Shown here piece after piece: positions 57,585 through 64,000 of a DNA stretch of 64,000 bases (positions within the stretch are counted from its first letter, which is position 1; the number at the start of each line of letters is the position of its first letter). Source of the stretch: Deferrisoma camini S3R1 (GTDB taxonomy: Bacteria > Desulfobacterota > Deferrisomatia > Deferrisomatales > Deferrisomataceae). A program made the position numbers and the translations under genes. The stretch is from positions 872,501 to 936,500 of the forward strand of contig NZ_JAFN01000001.1 in NCBI RefSeq assembly GCF_000526155.1, given 5' to 3'. The notes below the pieces were generated by a model. The model ran no database searches and was not told where the DNA came from. It saw only the letters and a program-made list of their open reading frames with translations.

Positions 57585-59672
57585 TCACCCCAGGGGGGGC
57601 GGCCGGGTCAGCGCGGCGGCCAGGTCATCCGGGTCGGTGAGGGGGGCCTCACACGCGAAGTTCTGGCACACGTAGGCGGCCGCCCGGCCGCCTACGGTCT
57701 TCATGGAGCTGGTGAACGGCGCGATTCCAGCCAGAGAGCCGTCGGGCGCGGCGAGCAGAACCGCGGTCTCGGGGGTGTACTCGGACCGCACGGCCTCCAC
57801 CAGCGCCCGGGTGTCGTCGCGGCCGGGCGGGCCCACGATCACCACCTCGCGGGTGGGCTCCAGCAGGTGGGCGGCCCCGGTCAGGTAGGCCGTGAACGCG
57901 GCAGGGTACCGGTGCACGCGGCCCGCCAGGGCCTCGGCCAGGTCCCTGGCCCGCCGGGTCCAGGCCGGATCCGCGATCAGGAGCCCCAGCCGGGCGAACG
58001 CCTCGAGCGCCGCGCTGTTGGCCGAAGGGACGGCGCCGTCGTACACCTCCTTGGGACGCCACGGCAGGGCGTCCCCGTCCGGGGGGACGTCGAACAGCCC
58101 CCCGGCGTCGGCGTCCCAGAACCGTTCCACGAGGCGCTCGGCCAGGTCCAGGGCCGCCGCGATCCACGCCGGATCGAACGTGGCCGCATAGAGGTCCAGC
58201 AGACCCCGGCACAGGAACGCGTAGTCCTCGGCCACGGCGTCCACCCCGGCCTGGCCCTGCCGGTAGCGCCGCAGCAGGCGGCCGTCCGCCCGGAGCCGGC
58301 CCATGACGAACCGGGCCGTGTCCACCGCCGCCCGGGCGTACCCCCCGTCCCCCAGCACCCAGGCCGCCCGGGCTAGGGCCGAGATCATGAGCCCGTTCCA
58401 CCCGGTGAGCACCTTGTCGTCCTTGGCGGGGCGGGGCCGGAGGCTCCGGCGGGCCAGCAAGAGCTTGCGGTCCTCCCCCAGACCGGCCTCTAGCTCCGAG
58501 GCCTCCACGCCCCACTCCCGGACCCACTCCTCCACGGGCCGGCCGAGGTACAGCACGTTGGCACCGGTGCGCTCGCCCGTGGCCTCGTCCCGGAAGTTCC
58601 CCTCGGCCGTCACGCCGTACACCCGGCAGAACCGCTCCCCCCGGTCCTCGCCCAGCACCTCCATGATCTCGGCCCGGGTCCACACGTAGAACGCACCCTC
58701 CTTCCCCTGGGAGTCGGCGTCCTCGGCCGAGTGGAACCCGCCCTCAGGCCCGCGCAGGTCCCGCAGGCAGTAGGTGAGAATCTCCCGGGCCGTGCGGGCG
58801 AACCCGTGATTCCCCGTCGCCTGCCAGCCCTCCAGATAGGCCGAGACGAGCCCGGCCTGGTCGTAGAGCATCTTCTCGAAGTGGGGCAGCCTCCAGTCGG
58901 CGTCGGTGGCGTAGCGATGGAACCCGAACCCCAGGTGGTCGTAGATGCCGCCCCGCCGCATGGCCTCGAGGGTGATCTCGGCCATGCGGCGGGCGTGCTC
59001 GTCGCCGGTTCGACGGAACCTGCGCAGCAGGAACACCAGGCTGTGGGGGGTGGGGAACTTGGGGGCCGCCCCGAACCCGCCCCGGGCCGGGTCAAACTCC
59101 TGGGCGAAGATCTCGGTGGCCGCCTCCAGGAGCCGGCCGGAGAACGGGCCTGGCGGGGCCTCCCCGATCTCTCGAAGCCGCGCCACGATCTGGCGGGCCG
59201 AGGACCGCACCCGGTCCGGGTCCTGCCGCCACAGGGCCGCGGCGCGGCGCACCAGCTCGACCACCCCCACCCGGCCGTGGCGGCTCTCCTTGGGCAGGTA
59301 GGTGCCCGCGAAGAACGGCTCCCGCTCCGGGGTCAGCAGCAGGGTCAGGGGCCAGCCCCCGGTGCCGGTGAGGGCCTGGCACGCCGCCATGTACACCTGG
59401 TCCACGTCGGGACGCTCCTCCCGGTCCACCTTGACCGGCACGGTGAGGGTGTTCAGGACCGCGGCCACCCCCGGGTCCTCGAAGCTCTCCCGCTCCATCA
59501 CGTGGCACCAGTGGCAGGTGGCGTACCCGATCGACAGGAACACGATGCGGTTCTCCGCCCGGGCCCGGGCGAACGCCTCCTCGCCCCAGGGGTACCAGTC
59601 CACGGGGTTGTAGGCGTGCTGCAGGAGGTAGGGGCTCTTCTCGCGAATGAGCCGGTTGGGCCGCTGGGTCAT
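57585..59672 (-). CDS. Thioredoxin-domain protein of the DUF255/YyaL (spermatogenesis-associated 20) family
   Basis: 695 residues, typical length. N-terminal thioredoxin-like domain ([39 protein letters not shown] with [24 protein letters not shown]) and a C-terminal alpha/alpha barrel like glycosidases ([57 protein letters not shown]). Widely conserved, function not established. ATG 59672 (59672-59670 on minus). Transcribed downstream of clpB, with a terminator between. Confidence 0.9.
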   Translation of the reverse strand: MTQRPNRLIREKSPYLLQHAYNPVDWYPWGEEAFARARAENRIVFLSIGYATCHWCHVMERESFEDPGVAAVLNTLTVPVKVDREERPDVDQVYMAACQALTGTGGWPLTLLLTPEREPFFAGTYLPKESRHGRVGVVELVRRAAALWRQDPDRVRSSARQIVARLREIGEAPPGPFSGRLLEAATEIFAQEFDPARGGFGAAPKFPTPHSLVFLLRRFRRTGDEHARRMAEITLEAMRRGGIYDHLGFGFHRYATDADWRLPHFEKMLYDQAGLVSAYLEGWQATGNHGFARTAREILTYCLRDLRGPEGGFHSAEDADSQGKEGAFYVWTRAEIMEVLGEDRGERFCRVYGVTAEGNFRDEATGERTGANVLYLGRPVEEWVREWGVEASELEAGLGEDRKLLLARRSLRPRPAKDDKVLTGWNGLMISALARAAWVLGDGGYARAAVDTARFVMGRLRADGRLLRRYRQGQAGVDAVAEDYAFLCRGLLDLYAATFDPAWIAAALDLAERLVERFWDADAGGLFDVPPDGDALPWRPKEVYDGAVPSANSAALEAFARLGLLIADPAWTRRARDLAEALAGRVHRYPAAFTAYLTGAAHLLEPTREVVIVGPPGRDDTRALVEAVRSEYTPETAVLLAAPDGSLAGIAPFTSSMKTVGGRAAAYVCQNFACEAPLTDPDDLAAALTRPPPLG

Positions 59673-59749
59673 CGGCGCCTCTGGGGAAAGGGTGAGGGGG
59701 AGAGGGTACCGCAACGGGCGGTTCGCGCCAGCCCGGCCGCCGAACCGAA

Positions 59750-59784
59750 CCGCGGCCGCCCCCCTCGAAGGGAAGCGGCCGCGG
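59750..59784. other. Perfect 10-bp palindromic hairpin between clpB and the DUF255 gene
   Basis: CCGCGGCCGC (59750-59759) and GCGGCCGCGG (59775-59784) with a 15-base loop. It lies in the leader of the DUF255 gene, downstream of the clpB terminator in the direction of transcription, and could be a regulatory hairpin. Confidence 0.45.
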
Positions 59785-59795
59785 GATTCCGGTTG

Positions 59796-59826
59796 CAAAA
59801 AGCCCCCCTGGGCCCCGCTGGGGCGT
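59796..59826 (-). terminator. Rho-independent terminator after clpB
   Basis: On the minus strand a GCCCC...GGGGGC hairpin is followed by TTTTTGC, 13-40 bases after the clpB stop. Confidence 0.7.
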
Positions 59827-59839
59827 TGTAGCAAGCCGA

Positions 59840-62509
59840 TCAGTTCACCACCTCGGCCTCGTACACCTCGGGCTCGTCGGGTGGGCTCTCTTCGGCACCG
59901 GAGGGGTTCTCCCACCGGAGCCGGAGCTCGCCGTCCTCGGCGTCCACCGTGACGGTGGCGCCGTCGCGCACCTCGCCCGCGATGAGGGAGCGGGCGATGC
60001 GGGTCTCGAGCTGCCGCTGGAGGTAGCGCTTGAGGGGGCGCGCGCCGTAGACCGGGTCGTACCCGGCCCGGGCGATGAGCTTGCGGGCCTCCTCGGTCAG
60101 CACGAACCGGATCCTCCGGTCCTGGAGCCGCCGCACCAGGTCCTGGGTCAGCAGGTCCACGATCCGCTCGATCTCCTCCAGGGTCAGGGGCTTGAACAGC
60201 ACGATCTCGTCCACCCGGTTCAGGAACTCCGGCCGGAAGTGGGCCCGGAGCTCCCGCATCACGGCCTCCCGGGCCGACTCCCGGATCTCGCCCCGGTCGG
60301 TGACCCCCTCGAGCAGGTGGTGGGAGCCGATGTTAGAGGTCATGATGATCACCGTGTTGCGGAAGTCCACCGTGCGGCCGTGGGAGTCGGTGAGCCGGCC
60401 GTCGTCCAGGATCTGGAGCAGCACGTTGAACACGTCGTGATGGGCCTTCTCGATCTCGTCGAACAGGATCACCGAGTAGGGCTTGCGTCGCACCGCCTCG
60501 GTGAGCTGTCCGCCCTCCTCGAACCCCACGTACCCCGGCGGGGCTCCGATCAGGCGGCTCACCGCGTGCTTCTCCATGTACTCGCTCATGTCGATCCGGA
60601 TCAGGTTCTCCTCGGTGTCGAACAGGGCCTCGGCCAGGGTCTTGGCCAGCTCGGTCTTGCCCACGCCGGTGGGGCCGAGGAAGATGAACGACCCGATCGG
60701 CCTCCGGGGGTCCTTGATCCCGGAGCGGGCCCGGAGCACCGCGTCGGCCACGAGCTGCACGGCCTCGTCCTGGCCCACCACCCGACGGTGGAGCACCTCA
60801 TCGAGCCGGAGCAGCTTCTCCCGCTCGCCCTCCATCAGCCGGGACACCGGGATCCCGGTCCAGCGGGACACGATCTCGGCGATCTCCTCCTCGGTCACCT
60901 CCTCCCGCAGGAGCCGCGTGCCGCCCAGCCGGTTGAGCTCGGCCTCCTTCTCCCGGAGCCGGCGCTCCAGCTCGGGCAGCCGACCGTGCTTGAGCTCGGC
61001 CGCCTTCTCTAGGTCGTAGTTGCGCTCGGCCACCGAGATCTCCTGGCGCACCCCCTCGATCTCCTCGCGCAGGCCCTGCACGGCCTTGATGGCCTCCTTC
61101 TCGTTGTCCCACTGGGCCCGCATGGCGTCCGCCCGGGCCCGCAGGTCGGCCAGCTCCTTCCGGAGCTGCTCTAGCCGCTCCCGGCTCGCCGCGTCCTTCT
61201 CCTTCTTCAGCGCCGCCTCCTCGATCTCCAGCTGCATGATCCGCCGGGTCACCTCGTCCAGCTCGGCCGGCATGGAGTCGATCTCCGTGCGGATCATGGC
61301 GCAGGCCTCGTCCACCAGGTCGATGGCCTTGTCGGGCAGGAACCGGTCCGTGATGTAGCGGTGGCTCAGCACGGCGGCGGCCACCAGGGCGTTGTCCTGG
61401 ATGCGCACGCCGTGGTGGACCTCGTAGCGCTCCTTGAGCCCCCGGAGGATCGAGATCGAGTCCTCCACCGTGGGCTCCTCCACCAGCACCGGCTGGAACC
61501 GGCGCTCGAGCGCCGGGTCCTTCTCGATGTACTGGCGGTACTCGTCCAGGGTGGTCGCGCCGATGCAGCGCAGCTCCCCCCGGGCGAGCATGGGCTTGAG
61601 CATGTTGCCGGCGTCGATGGCGCCCTCGGCCTTGCCCGCGCCCACGATGGTGTGGAGCTCGTCGATGAACAGGATGATGCGGCCCTCGCTCTCCTTGATC
61701 TCCTGGAGCACCGCCTTCAGCCGCTCCTCGAACTCGCCCCGGTACTTGGCCCCGGCCACCAGGGCCCCCATGTCCAGGGCGTACACGGTCTTGTCCTTGA
61801 GCCCCTCGGGCACGTCGCCCCGGACGATCCGCTGGGCCAGGCCCTCCACGATGGCGGTCTTGCCCACGCCGGGCTCACCGATCAGCACCGGGTTGTTCTT
61901 GGTCTTGCGCGAGAGGATCCGGATCACCCGCCGGATCTCGGCGTCCCGGCCGATCACGGGGTCGAGCCGGCCCATCTGCGCCTCCTTGACCAGGTCCCGG
62001 CCGTAGCGCTCCAGCGCCTCGTAGGTGGCCTCGGGCGTGGGGCTGGTGACCCGCTGGTGGCCCCGCACGGCCACCAGGGCCTCCATGAACCGCTCGGCCG
62101 TGACGCCGTACTCCGCAAAGATCCGGCCGGCCTCGGTCTCGGTACCCTCGCGGATCATGGCGAGCACCAGGTGCTCCACCGACACGTACTCGTCCTTGAG
62201 CCGCTTCGCCTCCTCCTCGGCCCGAACCAGGAGCCGGTTCAGACGCTGGGTCACGTAGATCTTTCCGCCTTCGACCCCCGGGCCGGACACCTGGGGCCGC
62301 GTGTCCAGGGCCCGGATCACCTTGGCGCGGAAGTCGGCCACCACCACGTCGAGCCGCTCCAGCAGTCGGGGAATCAGGCCGTCGGCCTGGTCCACCAGGG
62401 CGAGGAGCAGGTGCTCCCCGTCCACCTCCACGTGGCCGCGCTTCATGGCGATCTTCTGGGCCTCGGCAAGGGCCTCCTGGGACTTCTGGGTCAGTCGGTT
62501 CAGGTCCAT
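59840..62509 (-). CDS. clpB: ATP-dependent chaperone ClpB
   Basis: Hexameric disaggregase that rescues aggregated proteins with DnaK. It has 889 residues: N-domain ([20 protein letters not shown]), first AAA+ with Walker A GEPGVGKT and [20 protein letters not shown], a long coiled-coil middle domain (about 400-530), second AAA+ with GPTGVGKT and [20 protein letters not shown], and the usual acidic tail. No ClpP-binding loop is expected. ATG 62509 has AGAAGGAGAAGGAGAC upstream. I do not see a clear heat-shock promoter in the 285-base gap, which contains a core-module fragment. Confidence 0.97.
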   Translation of the reverse strand: MDLNRLTQKSQEALAEAQKIAMKRGHVEVDGEHLLLALVDQADGLIPRLLERLDVVVADFRAKVIRALDTRPQVSGPGVEGGKIYVTQRLNRLLVRAEEEAKRLKDEYVSVEHLVLAMIREGTETEAGRIFAEYGVTAERFMEALVAVRGHQRVTSPTPEATYEALERYGRDLVKEAQMGRLDPVIGRDAEIRRVIRILSRKTKNNPVLIGEPGVGKTAIVEGLAQRIVRGDVPEGLKDKTVYALDMGALVAGAKYRGEFEERLKAVLQEIKESEGRIILFIDELHTIVGAGKAEGAIDAGNMLKPMLARGELRCIGATTLDEYRQYIEKDPALERRFQPVLVEEPTVEDSISILRGLKERYEVHHGVRIQDNALVAAAVLSHRYITDRFLPDKAIDLVDEACAMIRTEIDSMPAELDEVTRRIMQLEIEEAALKKEKDAASRERLEQLRKELADLRARADAMRAQWDNEKEAIKAVQGLREEIEGVRQEISVAERNYDLEKAAELKHGRLPELERRLREKEAELNRLGGTRLLREEVTEEEIAEIVSRWTGIPVSRLMEGEREKLLRLDEVLHRRVVGQDEAVQLVADAVLRARSGIKDPRRPIGSFIFLGPTGVGKTELAKTLAEALFDTEENLIRIDMSEYMEKHAVSRLIGAPPGYVGFEEGGQLTEAVRRKPYSVILFDEIEKAHHDVFNVLLQILDDGRLTDSHGRTVDFRNTVIIMTSNIGSHHLLEGVTDRGEIRESAREAVMRELRAHFRPEFLNRVDEIVLFKPLTLEEIERIVDLLTQDLVRRLQDRRIRFVLTEEARKLIARAGYDPVYGARPLKRYLQRQLETRIARSLIAGEVRDGATVTVDAEDGELRLRWENPSGAEESPPDEPEVYEAEVVN

Positions 62510-62656
62510 GGTCTCCTTCTCCTTCTCGGCCCCGATCGGGCCGGTTGGTCTTCTGCGAGTTCGTACGCGGCCACAAAGGTAAGGCCGAAAGGGGGGAACG
62601 CAAGTCGCCCTCGCCGGGTTTGGTGCCGAGCTGCGCCGAAACCGAGAGCCCTTGAG

Positions 62657-62724
62657 GGCGGGGCAAGGGGCCCTGCCGGAGAGCCGGGTGCGAAGCCGGG
62701 CCTTGGGACCCGCCGCGCAGACGG
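62657..62724 (+). repeat. Fragment of the dispersed core repeat upstream of clpB
   Basis: GGGCGGGGCAAGGGGCCCTG, then CCGGAGAGCCGGGTGCGAAG and CCGCCGCGCAGACGGG, parallel to the left arm of the element at 14950. The right arm is absent. Confidence 0.6.
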
Positions 62725-62738
62725 GGGAGGGGGGCCGG

Positions 62739-62768
62739 AAAAAACGGCGCATCCTCGGTGGATGCGCC
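62739..62768 (-). terminator. Rho-independent terminator after the acyl-CoA ligase gene
   Basis: Perfect 9-bp stem GGCGCATCC / GGATGCGCC (62746-62754, 62760-62768) with loop TCGGT, followed on the minus strand by TTTTTT. It starts 26 bases after the stop of the ligase gene. Confidence 0.88.
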
Positions 62769-62794
62769 GGGGCCTGCCGGGGGCGGGGAGGGGC

Positions 62795-64000
62795 TCAGCC
62801 GCGGATCCGGGCCGCGGCGTCGGACCACTCCTGCTGGCGCAGCACGTTCTTGCGGATCTTACCGGTGCTGGTCTTGGGCAGCTCGCAGAACTCGAAGTGC
62901 TTGGGGCACTTGAAGTGGGCCAGCCGCTCCCGACAGAAGGCCCGCAGCTCCTCGGCCGTGGCGGTGGCTCCGGGTTTCAGGGTTACGAACGCCTTGGGCA
63001 CCTCGCCCCACTTCTCGTCGGGAACACCCACCACCGCGCACTCGGCCACGGCCGGGTGCTTGTACAGGGTGTTCTCCACCTCGATGGTGGAGATGTTCTC
63101 CCCGCCCGAAATGATGATGTCCTTCTTGCGGTCCTTGAGCTCGATGTAACCGTCGGGGTGCACCACGGCCAGGTCCCCGCTGTGGAACCACCCGCCCCGG
63201 AACGCCTGGGCCGTGGCCTCGGGCTGGCGGTAGTACCCGAGCATCACGTTGTTGCCGCGCATGACCACCTCCCCCAGGGTCTGGCCGTCCGCGGGCACGT
63301 CTTGCATGTTCTCGTCCACCACCCGCAGGAAGGCGGCGTGGGTGTAGGCCACCCCCTGCCGGGCCTTGAGCCGGGCCCGCTCCTCCAGGGGCAGGGCGTC
63401 CCATTCCGGGTGCCAGGCGCACACCGTGTGGGGGCCGTACACCTCGGTCAGGCCGTACACGTGGGTGAGCCGGGCGCCCATGTCCTCCACCTGGGCGATC
63501 AGGGTGGGGCTCGGCGGCGCGGCCGCCGTGACGATGTGCACGGGCCGGGCGAACCGATAGTCCGGGGCAGGCCGGGCGGCCAGGAACATGCGCAGCACGG
63601 TGGGGGCCCCGCACAGGTGGGTCACCCCCCAGCGCTCGATCAACCGGTACGCCTCGGCCGGGTCGAACCGGCGCAGGCACACGTGGGTCGCGCCCACGGC
63701 CGTGACCGCCCAGGGGAAGCACCACCCGTTGCAGTGGAACATGGGAAGGGTCCACAGGTACACGCTGGCCGTGGAAAGCCCGGTCTCGATGATCTCGCCC
63801 ATCGCGTTCAGGGCCGCGCCGCGGTGGGAGTACACGACGCCCTTGGGGTTGCCCGTGGTGCCCGAGGTGTAGTTGATCGAGATGGGGGTGGCCTCGTCCT
63901 CGACCCGAAAGGTCACCTCGGTGCCGGACCCTCCGGCCAGAAACTCCTCGTAGCCGGGGCCCGGGGGCACCCAGCCGTCCTCGGCGGCGGGGTCGGAGAC
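62795..64000 (-). CDS. Fatty-acid/acyl-CoA ligase (AMP-forming), N-terminal part beyond the window
   Basis: Adenylate-forming enzyme that joins CoA to a carboxylic acid. About 400 residues are visible; the frame is open to the right edge. A3 motif ISINYTSGTTGNPKGVVYSH, VYLWTLPMFHCNGWCFPWAV, VTHLCGAPTVLRMFLA, THVYGLTEVYGP, FHSGDLAVVHPDGYIELKDR, KDIIISGGENISTIEVENTL and the C-terminal Lys in LPKTSTGKIRKNVLRQQEW. The MFHCNGW block is found in medium/long-chain acyl-CoA ligases of the AlkK/AAE group. Followed by a strong terminator. Confidence 0.92.
   Translation of the reverse strand, partial: VSDPAAEDGWVPPGPGYEEFLAGGSGTEVTFRVEDEATPISINYTSGTTGNPKGVVYSHRGAALNAMGEIIETGLSTASVYLWTLPMFHCNGWCFPWAVTAVGATHVCLRRFDPAEAYRLIERWGVTHLCGAPTVLRMFLAARPAPDYRFARPVHIVTAAAPPSPTLIAQVEDMGARLTHVYGLTEVYGPHTVCAWHPEWDALPLEERARLKARQGVAYTHAAFLRVVDENMQDVPADGQTLGEVVMRGNNVMLGYYRQPEATAQAFRGGWFHSGDLAVVHPDGYIELKDRKKDIIISGGENISTIEVENTLYKHPAVAECAVVGVPDEKWGEVPKAFVTLKPGATATAEELRAFCRERLAHFKCPKHFEFCELPKTSTGKIRKNVLRQQEWSDAAARIRG

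Noticed and set aside
62510-62656. Heat-shock (sigma-32) promoter of clpB
   Set aside because: No CTTGAAA with a CCCCAT-type -10 at correct spacing on the minus strand; only a weak TTGCGT is seen.
1-64000. CRISPR array
   Set aside because: No regularly spaced direct repeats of 25-40 bases with unique spacers, and no cas genes. The heptamer and CTAG arrays are too short-period.

Overview
The window comes from a very GC-rich, flagellated, Gram-negative bacterium. Gene content and order (scpA-scpB-rluB-pheA-hisC-aroF-tyrA-aroA, hypCDE, thiGH, HflKC, sigma-54 regulators, CheX-type chemotaxis) fit the former Deltaproteobacteria, for example a Deferrisoma or Desulfuromonadales relative. The genus is inference; no marker such as 16S rRNA is present. 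GTG and TTG starts and 4-base start/stop overlaps (GTGA, ATGA, TTGA) are very common.

Layout. 1-5354: end of flgE, then fliL, fliN, an SH3-fused fliO, fliP, fliQ, fliR and flhB. 5977-14992: a chemotaxis operon (cheB, HDOD, cheR, cheA, an odd AAA+ protein, a second cheR, cheW, cheX, then a fliK-like gene and a free FlhB C-terminal domain). 15219-17308: an OmpR-type two-component pair on the minus strand. 17749-22005: VanZ-like protein, family-4 uracil-DNA glycosylase, hflKC and queA. 22102-28336: mostly minus-strand genes (two pseudopilins, a zinc-motif protein, ferredoxin, sirtuin, FAD glycerol-3-phosphate dehydrogenase, ThiS-ThiF fusion) plus a CaiB-type CoA transferase on plus. 28480-32566: a release-factor-fold protein, dodecin, an IS4-family insertion and a PHP phosphoesterase. 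32708-37098: tRNA-Arg(CCT), an IHF/HU protein, hypCDE and a sigma-54 response regulator. 37040-40325: thiG, thiH, thiS and menG on minus. 40444-45348: redox/TPR proteins, cupin, rhodanese, RNase HI and a nucleotidyltransferase. 45726-53359: chromosome segregation plus aromatic amino-acid synthesis. 53753-64000: ftsY, an ion antiporter with a universal stress protein, a DUF255 protein, clpB and part of an acyl-CoA ligase.

The strongest unexplained signal lies between the genes. Every gap longer than 300 bases is filled by a mosaic of dispersed repeat modules shared among about ten sites. The main module is about 175-200 bases long, folds into nested stems, and shows paired, compensating base changes between copies. 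That suggests selection on a folded RNA or DNA hairpin. Other modules have terminal inverted repeats and sit directly against stop codons (queA, ftsY), and one has extended the end of a protein (the second FlhB).

The IS4 copy is intact at both ends, with an 11-base target duplication. It landed exactly between two convergent genes whose stop codons both lie in the duplicated target, so neither gene was broken.
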